A DNA stretch of 64,000 bases from Varroa destructor (taxonomy: Eukaryota > Arthropoda > Arachnida > Mesostigmata > Varroidae): NCBI RefSeq assembly GCF_002443255.2, contig NW_019211455.1, positions 14,602,440 through 14,666,439 of the forward strand, given 5' to 3'. Below, piece after piece: positions 53,601 through 64,000 of this stretch (positions are counted from its first letter, which is position 1; every line of letters starts with the position of its first letter). The position numbers and the translations under genes are program-made. A model generated the notes under the pieces. It saw nothing but the letters and a program-made list of their open reading frames with translations, was not told the DNA's origin and did no database searches.

Positions 53601-54309
53601 CTTGATAAGTAACAACTAGATCCCTATTTATTTTAATACCTCGAACAAGCGCACCAACACATTCACCTTTACAATATTTTTGCTTATTTTTCCGATAAAT
53701 TCGACGTATTAATAGGCCGTCGTCGGACCCACAATAGCCTATGGCCCCGCTCACGCCGGCGCAGAGTACGGATATACTCCTGCGGCTACTTACAGCGCCG
53801 CGCCCGTTGGCAAACTTACTGTGGCCTATAATGGTCCTCCTAGCAGATTCGCCGTTGCTCAAGCCTATACGACGCCTGTGTACGCGCCTGCTCCTGTTGC
53901 CACTAAGCTCACTGCTTCTCCGTCCTATAGCTATGGACCTCTTACCGTTGAAGCCACGATTGCAAAGCCGGTGGTCTATGCCACTTCTGGAGTCTCCGTT
54001 GATCCAGTTGTCGACAAACATTTAGCTGCTGGGGTTCCCACTACAATTGCGACAGCTCCAATAGCTACTGCTGTCCATCAACCATCCATCGCGGCGCCGG
54101 CCATTGCGGCACCCATAAGCAAGGTTGGCCTTGAACATGGTGCTGTGGAGAACGGAATCTTCAAGACGGCAGCCGGCGTCAACGGGTACAGTCATGAACT
54201 GGTGAAACCCCACGCGTATACCAAGGTTTACCAGTGGATGTATGGCCACTCGCCGTCATTCTACGGATATGCGTACTCGTCTGTTCCCATTGGCTACAGG
54301 AAAAAATGA
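50694..54309 (+). CDS. large RR-domain (Chitin_bind_4) cuticle protein with Ala-Pro-Val repeats
   Basis: Exons: 50694-50795, 51055-53058 and 53716-54309 (TGA), all joined in phase 0; a start exon is needed upstream (candidate ATGAAG at 40727). Together 899 residues plus MK. The first exon gives the signal core VFVVFLCALSAG and VPKVHEEGASVLYRTED. The Rebers-Riddiford domain follows (51055-51249): NYQFGYDEKH, GDGYGRKVGSYGLHDADGR, VNYVADEHGF. The aromatic Y/F positions that contact chitin are kept, and the form resembles tick and mite RR proteins. Then about 600 residues of Ala/Pro/Val/Tyr sequence with AAP, VEKxY and APV modules, a tandem repeat (52050-52365), and a C-terminal block ending YSSVPIGYRKK. 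Role: secreted structural protein that binds chitin and stiffens cuticle. Confidence 0.88.
50851..50880. repeat. (AT)n microsatellite in the cuticle gene intron
   Basis: About 30 bases of alternating A and T in the 259-bp intron before the RR domain exon. Confidence 0.9.
51055..51249 (+). other. Rebers-Riddiford chitin-binding domain
   Basis: About 65 residues. The segment G-D-G-Y-G-x-x-x-G-S-Y-G-L-x-D-A-D-G-R-x-R-x-V-x-Y-x-A-D-x-x-G-F carries the consensus Gly, Tyr and Ala-Asp positions of Chitin_bind_4 (PF00379), closest to the RR-2 form. It is followed by TNEPG, frequent in chelicerate members. Confidence 0.92.
51448..51795 (+). repeat. duplicated HF-x-x-V-x-GPSV-x-HM module in the cuticle protein
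   Basis: MHFASVLGPSVSHM (from 51451) recurs as IHFSDVVGPSVNHM (from 51721), each followed by a His/Gln-rich stretch with HYLASQ or HLAAQ. These diverged copies, 270 bases apart, are the only ordered-looking segments outside the RR domain. Confidence 0.8.
52050..52365 (+). repeat. 21-bp coding tandem repeat (A-P-V-P-V-A-A units)
   Basis: Units of gcc-gcc-gcc-cct-gta-ccc-gta encode the seven-residue APVPVAA. Early copies are diverged (EPV, SVPV) and late copies nearly identical. One unit at 52181-52203 carries two compensating small deletions. The opposite strand is open and reads as GYG-RGGG repeats, which is only the shadow of this array. Confidence 0.9.
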
Positions 54310-54626
54310 GTTCGGGAAGTGTTTATAGCAGAGGGGATTTTGGGAGATGGAACACAATGAGGTTACTGAAGAAGACCTAATCTAAAAACGTTGAAGTAAG
54401 TAGGAAGATAATTGTTATTAAGATATGAGATAAGAATTATTGTAGATTGCATATGTATAAATTGATAATCAAGCGTCAAGTGTCAGAAGAACCGAAAAGG
54501 AGAGGGTTTCACTACAGGGGATTATGAACTAAAATCTAAATCAAATAATAGTGAATCGTCCTCTGTAATCAATAGTAAGTAAGTGATAAGCAAATACAAA
54601 GTTATTAAGAAGACACATGAATGACA

Positions 54627-54632
54627 AATAAA
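54627..54632 (+). other. AATAAA polyadenylation signal for the cuticle gene
   Basis: AATAAA 318 bases after the TGA stop, in a context acaaataaaaatg. Confidence 0.5.
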
Positions 54633-54639
54633 AATGATA

Positions 54640-55669
54640 CCAGAAAACGGCAAACAAGTCTAACTTCGACATCGATAGTATTACCGACAATAGTATCGCT
54701 GACTTATCAGGCCTCTATGCGACCATTGCATTGGTATTTCTCCTGTCGTCTATTGTGAACTATGGGATTTATTACATTTGATTTGTCGTTCGAAGGTTTC
54801 CGATCTGGAGAGCGTTTGACGGTCGTCAGATCGTATTTGTATATCGATCACTTTCGTGGTACCTGAAGGACGTCGATTCGAACGGCCTTTATACGATGAA
54901 AGGAGTGGTGTATGAAATTATTGATTCTGTTATACATACCATTGCAACTGGGTTGAAATATACTAGGCGTAATATTTTGGGTTGTTAAGTATAAAGCACG
55001 AATTATACCGTAAACGCATAATCCTAAAGCTGGCTGAGTAACTTAGCTACGATCATCATGTAGATGCTTAAAAAGTTTGTATTTCTAGGCATTTGTAACA
55101 TAAACTTATCTTAATAAAGCGGATGTACTATCTGTACAGCATCCAAAAGTCTTACAAAGGTTAATTTGTTACAGACTGGTAACAACTGTCGGTTTGAATA
55201 TAGCCCACATATATTTAAACAAATGCATTTTATGCTAATACGATTGTACATCTTACAGAATCTCCTGTTACGACCTTTTATATTATCATTATCTACTATT
55301 AAAACTCGTATTACAGACAAATTTCTGCTATTCTTTTAAAGATTAGCTATTGACGGAACGAAAAGTCAAATCGTAACTTGGGTCGTTCATGAATATTATG
55401 AGTTTACATAAGTGCAAAAAAACCCAGAAACCTCCCCTTTGGTTGTTCATTCACTAAATGGTCATTTCATCACTTAGAAACATTAATTAGAACTATTACG
55501 GAGTTTGGGCATTTTTCAATAATGAAGATACTCGAATTATACCAATTCAGTTACCTATCCTTACTATAACGCGTGGAACACAAGCTAACATTTTTAAAGT
55601 ACTCGCCCAGATCTGTTTTTATTTTCATATGTCCTTTTCTGCAATTTTCTTTTTTTCCTATACATATAT
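54640..55669. other. intergenic region between cuticle gene and scaffold gap
   Basis: AT-rich, with no open frame of note and no recognised element up to the run of N. Confidence 0.6.
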
Positions 55670-55769
55670 NNNNNNNNNNNNNNNNNNNNNNNNNNNNNNN
55701 NNNNNNNNNNNNNNNNNNNNNNNNNNNNNNNNNNNNNNNNNNNNNNNNNNNNNNNNNNNNNNNNNNNNN
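55670..55769. other. scaffold gap of exactly 100 N
   Basis: The round length indicates a gap of unknown true size. It ends at the first base of a mariner terminal repeat. Confidence 0.99.
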
Positions 55770-56818
55770 TAGGTTGTCAAAAAAATGTTGACCATTTCTC
55801 TAGCTATCACGTATCTCAAATAATGAGTCGCGTCTTTAAAAACCGATTCCAGGCTGTGCCCCAAAATTGTTGGAGTGCCCTTATTATGCCCATATTATTA
55901 TAAAGATGAATAAAATGTATGCGAACATTACCTATACTTTACCGTTTGATCTATCTAAGGTCTATAAGATAATGTTATTTTTATGGTCAAGATGCGTTGT
56001 CAGAAGAAGCGGCCCAAAGATAATACCGAAACTTTGCCTTGAAGCGGTCGACCAATTACGGAAAAGGCTAATGAATTTATTGCGAAATATAAGCGACACC
56101 GGCGCATCGGTAGCCATGGTATCCCCAAGGAACTGGACATCCACTATCACGTGGTTTTGGAGAGCGTACCGAAAAAAACTGTCGATGTTTAGGTACCACA
56201 CGAAGTGGTACTTTTATCAGCGAGGCTCTTAACGCAACAAAATTTAAACTGTTTTGTGGTTACTACATTTTTTAATTACATGCGATGAAACGTTTATCAA
56301 AAAGAGAATCAACACACTATGTAACGAAGCCGTGACCGACGCCAAACAAGCTGATACCATGTGTTTAGTGGAAATGTAGAGGAATCGTACATTGTGAGTT
56401 ACTACCCCATACCAAAACAATCGATTCCGATTTTCACTATCATCAGCTATCAATACTACAATAGCTGAGAAAAACTGATCATAATTAATAAAGACAAAAA
56501 GCGTCGTCTTTTATGATGGCAATGCACATACATTTAGTTACCCCACAAAAGCTGGGAAAGCTTCGATGAAAAAACTATAATACATTTGCCGTATAGTCCG
56601 GGCCTACGGAAATCCCTAGGCGGTACTCATTTAGTTAGCTCAGATCACCTGCTAGAATTTTTCGCCCGAAAGTTTCAAAACGAGGAAATTCAATTGCTAT
56701 CGGAAAATCGTTGGCGAAAACGACGCTTATCTAATTTTGCAATATTAATTTGAAAAGGAAAAATATTTGCTTCAATATGGATATTAAAACGGTCAGAGTT
56801 TTTTTCTTTTGACAATTT
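55770..56818 (+). mobile_element. decayed mariner element with terminal inverted repeats
   Basis: The left end taggttgtcaaaaaaatgtt continues to gacc (55770-55793). The right end at 56791-56818 reads ggtcagagtttttttc then ttttgacaat, its degenerate reverse complement. The tAGGTTG-x-CAAAA form is typical of mariner ends. The length of 1.05 kb is below the usual 1.3 kb, so internal sequence has been lost. Between the ends lies a broken mariner transposase in the same orientation. A TA next to either end cannot be confirmed on the left because of the gap. Confidence 0.85.
55982..56745 (+). pseudogene. mariner transposase pseudogene
   Basis: Fragments in three frames follow mariner order. YGQDALSEEAAQR (from 55982) ends at a stop, then SGRPITEKANEFIAKYKRH and SHGIPKELDI from the helix-turn-helix region, AYRKKLSMF and VPHE (56193-56204) matching the WVPHEL motif, and ITCDET (first catalytic Asp). 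Next come IVHCELLP, then DGNAH in place of HDNA, and LPYSPGL (56586-56606), where the third catalytic Asp of the D,D34D triad is Gly. The tail GTHLVSSDHLLEFFARKF and ENRWRK matches the C-terminus. Several stops and frameshifts make it inactive. Confidence 0.85.
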
Positions 56819-56820
56819 CA

Positions 56821-59202
56821 CATATACATAATGCAAACGTGGATAGAAATACCACGCTTAGATTAGACCATAGATCCGTACATATATATTCTGACATGGT
56901 TACAATATTAGTACGTATATCTGTTTATCTATACTTCTATATATAACAGTATCGATACCACCGCATTGACAATAGGTCGGCACCAACGTTATCGTCGGAT
57001 AGTACTCACTTTCGTTTCGTTCGGCACTTCAGTGCGATAGAATGCGGTCTTCATTTCCTAGAACGTAACTTCAATTTTCTCTTGTATTTTTTAAAATATC
57101 GTTTTCGAAGCAATGGGATCCGTATGGCGTCGCATCGTATTTGTGATTTACCACGAGCATCTGGCTGAGTTTTGTCAACAACTAGTTTGACAAAATGTGG
57201 TGACTAATTACTACTATTAGCTAATATTGTTTTGCTACGAAAAAGCCTACTGTCGATTACTAAAAATAGATTCGTATATATTTATATCGTAATCGTCTAT
57301 ATTTCTTCTTATAATTTATGACAGTATGACACACACACGTGGCTATGCACTTTATCATACCCGTCTGATAATAGCGCGTACCGAGACGTATTTGGTATAT
57401 TGATTAATTTTCCATGAGTGTTAAATAGGGCCGTCTTCGGCCCATCCTGACCGCGCAGCGCTGCAGACGAAGTGGAAAATGCCCTGCGTGTAGGAAAGGA
57501 AACAGGACGTTGAGCGTGGCGGTCATCCTCGGTTCGCCCTTTTCTAATGAAACTGTTTGGTACACGAACGAAAAAAATAATACAAAAAGGTGAAGGAATT
57601 CACTTATTTCATATATATATATATGCAAAATTAACTTCTTGATTATATAATGAGACTATAATGCTTCCATGTCTTCAAACATTTGTATTGTTAATGTACT
57701 TAGATTGTGGCGTTGTGTTTTTACTCTAAATATCATTGAGATTTTCAGTGGATTTTCAAATGACGACCCATTTCGATAAATCACTGATTTCGACCTCGTT
57801 ATCATTGTCGTGAGGTAACATATCTTTCGGCCTTCTTTTTGGTCATGTTTTTAATGTCTTGGATGTTTCGTCATCATTTGCTGCGGCGGAAGTTCGACCG
57901 GAAGACCGTGGATAGGTCAAGACGCCCACAGCTATTATTGCATCCAAGCATGTTGTAGCATCGCTGTTTTTCTGTAGCATTTGTCGGTTGGTGTCCCCAT
58001 ATAAAAGCAATTGATCTTGAACTCTCTCTTGAAACTTCATAATGGATGCCATATGTATATTTCAAAGCATCAACGAAACTCGACGGCCTTTCCGAAGTCT
58101 ATTTGCGTAACCACTTGGAATAAAGTAACGAGTTATATGTTTTTCTTTTGTTTTGTCGTTGGGTGTCTCAGGTTCTATTGTGCTGATCGATACCTCCTGA
58201 TACTATTATAGTCTTCAATTTCATATATGTACAGAAAGGTTATGTGTGTGTATGGATGTATTATATATGAGTTCTTCATGCCTTCTAGCATTTTGCCACC
58301 AATTCTGCTACTACTCCTCAAAGGCTAGCTCCGTCAAGGAATTTGTCCTATACGCAAAGTAATTTTACACTGGACACAAGATAAATTAACGTAGGCCATC
58401 TGAAAAATGTCCTTTTTTTTTGTCTGTACACATTGGCAACTTAAAAACGCGATAACACGATTTCGCGTATGAACGACTGAAGTCTACATGCAAACAACCC
58501 GAGATTTACTTACCTAGACAAAACAGGATCGACTGTGTTATAGTTGTCATTGCAACTATCAGTATAGTTGTGATATGCTTTATGAATCCAGCCTTTTACA
58601 GGAAATTTACTTATTTCAGCCTTGTCAAAGATAGTCATATTTAGATTATAGTTGGTACTAATAATAATGACAGATGTTTTTTTTTTTTTTTTTTTATAAA
58701 ATTTGTCGACTTAATTCTATCGAGTTAAAACTTACAGTCGAAAATTCTAACTGGGCTCTATTCAGTGGAATAGCTATGTTAATCTAAATCTATACGTTTT
58801 ATGAAGCTATACTCATAGGTCAACCACATTTATCTATTATCCAGCTACTACCCTGGCTTATGTTGAGCATTATTTTCTATTCATGTTTACCCATCGGCAT
58901 GATTTAGATCGTCTGCTTACCAAGAAATCGTCATCTAGATTTCGGTATATGCGTGCTATACGCCCATAGCAATAGTAAATAAACCAACAAACATTTTATG
59001 ATTACGCTATTCAGCTAGGAAACATCGTCCCCGTCGATCACAAGCTGAACACGTTCATTTCATTGAAACTGCACCGCATCACGCTCGAACCCTGATCGTT
59101 TCGTCTAAAAATATCGGCGAGCCAACAAACGGCTTCTCAACGCCACTCATTTACGCGAGGGCCGCACATTTAGCGGAGAACAACACAATAAAATTCTAAA
59201 TA

Positions 59203-59240
<38 letters not shown>

Positions 59241-59800
59241 CAATTTATTCCGGCCAAAGGCCGCATAGCATGGCCAGAATGACGTAGAACCAGAGAATTT
59301 ACATGCTTTCATGATCTTGGTTATTAGGACTACGCTTGCTTACCTTGTCGATCGGGTTAGATCCATAGAAAACTTCTAGCCATATGCTAGCGTAATCTAT
59401 ATACATCTGTTTAACGGAAAGCATTAGGACATAACTTCCGTGTAGCAGTGTTTGGTTTGTTAGAGATACGCTGCCGGTTTTCGTCCTAATAGCATGCAAA
59501 TGACCTTGACTATTTCTAATAATGAAAAAAAAAAGCGTTTTCAGCTCTATGTATTTCTGTGTGCGTTATATCAGATATTCATGGTTGAAAGCCTCTGGGC
59601 TTTGTTGTGTAGTAGCTCTACATATCTCATGAAAAAACTGAATCAGTTGCGCTTGCCATCATTTCGTTTAAGTCATCTATCTATCTATGGGACGCTAGTA
59701 TTTAGAATAGTCTCTTCTCTAACATGGGGCCATTTTATCCCATCCATTTCACTATTAAATAGAATCGTTGAACGCCACTTGAATATTTCCATCGTTACAA
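56821..59800. other. intergenic region, no confident gene
   Basis: Contains short (AT)n runs near 57611-57624 and 59208-59239 and a T-run at 58678-58695. A 69-codon minus-strand frame (58052-57843) starts with a helix-forming MASIMKFQERVQDQLLLYGD and could be a small protein or terminal exon, but nothing else supports it. Confidence 0.5.
59208..59239. repeat. (AT)n microsatellite
   Basis: About 32 bases of alternating T and A. Confidence 0.9.
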
Positions 59801-59803
59801 AGT

Positions 59804-61341
59804 TTATGCCACCTGCTGCAGAAGAATTCTGGTCTGCCTCGATCTTGAGAATCGTCTATGAATCCACTGTAAACGATTAGAAGCGCCGGCGGTGCTTCGA
59901 GTTGGTTGGGGGGCGTCTTTGTCAAAGAGCCGTAAGGTGACCAGCGTAAGCATAATAACCACAGCCAAGAATGAAAATGCCTGCAAAAACGGAATAAACA
60001 CGTAAGGGGTGCATACGTTTAACGAGCTCCCTCAAACCTGTTATCATATCGGCTTATAACCTGACGGGGGTTTGATTTCTTCTATAGACACATTGAATAC
60101 GACTTGTGGCGAGGGCAGATGTGACTCAATACACACGACAGTATCGCGAAGACAGTCATTAATCAATAACGTAGAATACAGCTAAGGAACTAAAACAGGC
60201 CCCGACAAGAGCCTGCCACCTGTTGATAGCCTAGCGGGAAACGAATTAGTTTTGTTTAATCATTTTCCGTATTATACATATTGTTATAAATGCTGTAACG
60301 GCTTAAAACAGAGATTTGAGGGCGGAAATTATGGGAAACGACCGAGATGCATTGGGCAGTAGGTGAACTTACGATGGCCATGTCCAGCTTCCCGATGGAA
60401 CTTTTGCATTTTTCCGCAAGTGAACTATGATTTCGTGTGTTCACAAGAACAGAGGCCGATATCAGCGAGAGTAATATTAGCTTACAATACACGCAGCAGT
60501 CCTGGAGAAGGAGCACCCAAAAAAGAAATCATCAAATCTTACCATCTGACTCGAAGCCTATGGAAGCAAACAGAATACGTATAGAAATCGTTCATTTTCT
60601 ATGAGAAAACAGATCTATTAAATGATCATATTTAGCTTAATTCCCCCGATCATTATGAGTCTATGGAAAACGCAAAAAGAGGATAGAATCTATAACGCAT
60701 ATCGACATGAGCCTTATATGTTGAGATCGAATATCCGGGCGGGCCTTAATCTTAAGCGAATTAGCAATATTTCTTATAATGTATTCTATATATCTATTAT
60801 AATGTATATATTAAATGTAATCACCGTCTTTTTTATTTATACCATCAATTTTTGAGAATTTTATCATCAAAACATCTAGAGTGATTTAAACTATGCCCAT
60901 AATTCCACTTTGGCCAAAAATCAGGGCTTTTCTTCGCAGGGCTTTTCCTTTACTGCCTTGTCCTTCGATCAAAATGCGCAAAAATACTATTTTTAAGTGC
61001 CAGTCGTAGCAAGCAAAGCCATTGGAAATTAATAAACCAGATTCTTGAACTACTTGTCCGCCTCGGACAAACCCTGTTCCGTTATAAATCGCTGGGTTTG
61101 TTTCAAAGTGCGCTTAGCAGGAAAATGCTTTCAAATATTTAGAGTGTTGCTTTCCCCTAGAAAGGTCGAAAAGGCTTTTAAAGCTGAGCGGTGGGTTATC
61201 CATTATTAAATAATTATAATTACGTTTTCTTAAATAAATATAACATCTATACATTTCTACATTTATGACACAGATTTATCTCATAGCATAAATCAATAAA
61301 TGTAGCATTAAAGAGTTTTCATCATATTGCTAGAGAGTCTG

Positions 61342-61404
<63 letters not shown>

Positions 61405-62914
61405 CCAAAAACCGCAAATAAAAATCCAATAGATTACATTGTTTTCGTAATGCCCCTTCTACCTACGGCATCGTGTGACCGGCGTTGTAAAGTAACGACG
61501 TACTTTTACATGTAGCAAACGCTATAAATAAGTTCTATGAACGAACCATAACGGTACCGTGTAGGACACAAGCACCTCACGTTCTCCACAGCTTTAATGC
61601 CAACAACCCCGTAATGCCCACATGTGTTTGTTCTTATATAATATCCGCTAGACCGGTTCCAAGGGACGTTTTAGATTATTTAATGTATCTCTTGCAAATT
61701 TAACTGGGCTCTGTGAAATGCAGCAGACAAGCCTATATATAAGCCGCAGTTTCGAGGTCACGTCGGTTGAAGTTGAAGCGAATCCTTGTTTCGATGCCCT
61801 CTTACACCGGAGTAGTAAACCCTGTGCAGCCCGCAGATAAGAACGTTTAATAGGTTACCGTTCCATGGCACAGCCAGCTAACCATGAAGGGCCCTTATGA
61901 TCAGTTGATCCCGGTATCGGCAGCCATCCAGGGAAAAACCAGAAGGAGCTCTAAATTAGCTTAGCTTTACCATTCTGACTGAACCCGATGTAGCTTCGTA
62001 TTGAAGATATTAAACTTGACCACTTCTACTGGGTACAATATTTTTGATGTCGAGAAGCGAAAATCTTCATTTTTCTGTAATATTCGGCCCTTTACCTGCT
62101 ATAGCAATTACTACGAAAATTGGCCCCTTTCACTGTAGATTTGTGCGCTTTCGTTATTTGCATCGATTGGACGCCATAGAAATAAATGGATCAGTAAACA
62201 AAATGCATGCTTTTTTTGTTGTAAACGGAACCTTTACAAAGCCTAAATCAGGACAATGGATAATAGCTGGATTCTTATTAGGGAAGGGGAGATGGGGATA
62301 ATGCGGTTTTTTGGTTATAAAATCCACATTTTTTTCATCAGTTGGATTGATCTGATTGATGCTACTAGCTGCTATCGTACTCCTGAAATGTGGGTGCCTG
62401 AAAATATGATGACCCTATGTATGAAGTAGCTCCATCAAAAGAACATCCTGTTTTTGTGCTCGATCTATAAATGTCAGAATTCCTTCAATTTTAAGATATT
62501 TCGGCGTCCTAATAGTAACTACGTTTTTAGTAAAGAAGATTGCTAATGACGAAATCTCACTTTTATGATTACTTTTCATAAACTCACGAATAGTCTCCAT
62601 TTAAAGGGGAACCGATAGTTGAACGACGAATTGTCCACGGCGATCCACGCAAGCATCGCGGCAAATGTCACAGAACAAATGAACAAATGCACGTTGAGTG
62701 AAAGGGAAGAACCGGTCAGTGCTGTCTCAGTCGGTGTTGGATTTGGGCTTGGCGTCACGTATCGAGAGACCCAGAAGCCATTGTCCCCTATTGTTGGTCC
62801 GACAGATGATGTTGTTGTGGTACTAGAAGTCTCACTGTGTGATGACCTCGGGCTCGCGTGACAGCTGTCGCCCTTGAAGAAGCTAAGCAAGAGAAAAGCA
62901 AACATCATACATCC
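59804..62914 (-). CDS. synaptogyrin/synaptophysin-like MARVEL membrane protein, three exons, N-terminus missing
   Basis: Minus-strand exons: 62914-62588, 60501-60373 and 59980-59804 (TAA), all phase 0 with good acceptors (ttctatttcag, ccttctccag, ccgtttttgcag) and donors gtgagt and gtaagt. The joined 210 residues hold a hydrophobic GCMMFAFLLLSFF at the start, a 55-residue Ser/Thr/Pro loop, a second segment LFICSVTFAAMLAWIAV, a third CKLILLSLISASVLV and a fourth AFSFLAVVIMLTLVTLRLF. The tail is basic. The KLDMAIAFSFL junction before the last segment closely resembles AARAAIAFSF of synaptogyrins, and the four-pass spacing fits MARVEL (PF01284). Such proteins sit in synaptic or exocytic vesicles. 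The first exon or exons lie upstream of 62914. A donor at CAGCAG-gtggca in the last exon leaves an alternative 3' end. Confidence 0.55.
61345..61403. repeat. (GA)n microsatellite in intron of the MARVEL gene
   Basis: Fifty-nine uninterrupted bases of GA, in the 2.1-kb intron between the first two recognised exons. On the transcribed (minus) strand it is a long (TC)n polypyrimidine tract. Confidence 0.97.
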
Positions 62915-64000
62915 CTGAAATAGAAGAAACACACGACTATAGTAATAACGCTTGTCTGATCAGCCGCATCTGCTAAGGTACAGCTAGAGACTTAATAGAC
63001 GTTTTAAGTTCCCCATAGGGTTTACCGAATCGTTAAACTTTATTACACATACACGTCTTCGCGAACAATTCACGTCACTGGGCGCAACAGCCGCCCACTG
63101 CACTATACGTATCGTAGGTAACATGCAACAATGCTGCAGTAGAGCCGCCTACCATCACAAAACATCTGACGGGTTAGTGAGAGATAACCTAAAAGAAAGT
63201 ATAGAGCCTAAAGTATAGTCGAAGCATCGATGTATGAACTTTTGCGAAAATGGTTCAATCCGGTCAATGGTTCAGTCGCATTGGTTTGTCACACACGCTG
63301 CTGGGAAAGTAACATTAACGTAGCTCTTGTTTGAAGGAAAATCTGATAGTTTGAGCAATGTGGCAGAAATTACGCGCGATCAATTGTTGAGCTATACATG
63401 TCGTTGTTATAGATAGAAACAATTTCCTCCGGAGACCGCTTATCTAATCGATAGTTTGAGATACTGTGTTGGTTTCCTAAGGATGAGGTTGAGGCGAAGT
63501 CTGTACTAAAGTTAAATGGATTCGTGGCCGAATGCATAGAGGAGAAACACAACAATGCTATAGTCTAACCGGCCGCTTCAGATTGCTTTCTGAGCAGAAG
63601 AATTCTAGTCGTCAAAATATTGTTTATTTTGTCCAATAAAAGGAAGAACCACTTTATTTCTATGTGCGTTTCTTGACGCCCTAAAAAACAATAGCAAATT
63701 CAGTAACTGTCGGTAACAGTATTTGTATACTCGATTTTGTGTGTGTATGATATAGGTACGTTGAAGGTAAGATTGACCAGGTGCCAATAGAAAGTCATCG
63801 TAGCGTGGGACTTACGACAATTGCTGTATTATATACTATCTATAATATAACAATACACGTATGTAATAATCAGTCATTTCTCGTCTAACACCTAGCTTTA
63901 TGATTTTTCTTTAGGTCACATCAAGAACACGTCAGTAACCGGGAATTATAAAAGCAGACAATTATTAAGCCTCTAGAAGTCCACATGATCTTTCTTAGCT
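62915..64000. other. sequence upstream of the MARVEL exons
   Basis: No exon encoding the missing N-terminus was identified. An ATG (ATGTTTTGTGATG before gtaggc, near 63156) does not match the required phase. The N-terminal exon probably lies beyond the window. Confidence 0.5.

Noticed and set aside
60622..60855. Hydrophobic 77-codon plus-strand frame
   Set aside because: AT-rich chance composition (Ile/Tyr/Asn) within an intron of the minus-strand MARVEL gene; no splice or start support.

Overview
This is a eukaryotic, almost certainly arthropod, genomic window of about 60% AT with a 100-N scaffold gap at 55670-55769. Spliced genes with GT-AG introns lie between long non-coding stretches and many (AT)n runs. 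The cuticle protein at 50.7-54.3 kb carries a Rebers-Riddiford (Chitin_bind_4) domain of the type common in ticks and mites. I therefore infer a chelicerate, probably a mite (a mesostigmatid would fit). The species cannot be fixed from sequence alone.

Layout. 1-5.4 kb: no confident gene. 6.0-12.5 kb (+): nine exons of a CAS-family (p130Cas/BCAR1/NEDD9) docking protein with SH3, ten YxxP motifs, serine-rich four-helix region, Src-binding site and C-terminal helical domain; the exon with the start codon is uncertain. 16.1-16.5 kb (-): a two-exon gene for a small Gly/Tyr-rich secreted protein. 23.5-26.7 kb (+): a five-exon secreted protein with a Pro/Val-rich body and a His/Asp-rich then Lys-rich tail; I know of no family for it. 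27.6-29.9 kb (-): a complete six-exon SLX9/FAM207A ribosome-biogenesis gene, convergent with the previous gene, with a perfect 82-bp tandem duplication between their 3' ends. 40.7 or 50.7 to 54.3 kb (+): a large RR-domain cuticle protein with a tandem Ala-Pro-Val repeat. 55.77-56.82 kb (+): a decayed mariner transposon starting at the scaffold gap. 59.8-62.9 kb (-): three phase-0 exons that together read as the C-terminal two thirds of a four-pass MARVEL protein resembling synaptogyrin/synaptophysin.

Functionally the window mixes housekeeping and signalling genes (SLX9, CAS, a synaptogyrin-like protein) with three secreted, cuticle-type products. The secreted genes share one design: a start exon of a few codons, a phase-0 intron, and a second exon carrying the hydrophobic signal core. 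There is no bacterial-type organisation, CRISPR array, virus or intact mobile element. All gene models were assembled by hand from reading frame, splice consensus and phase agreement. No alignment or transcript data were available.
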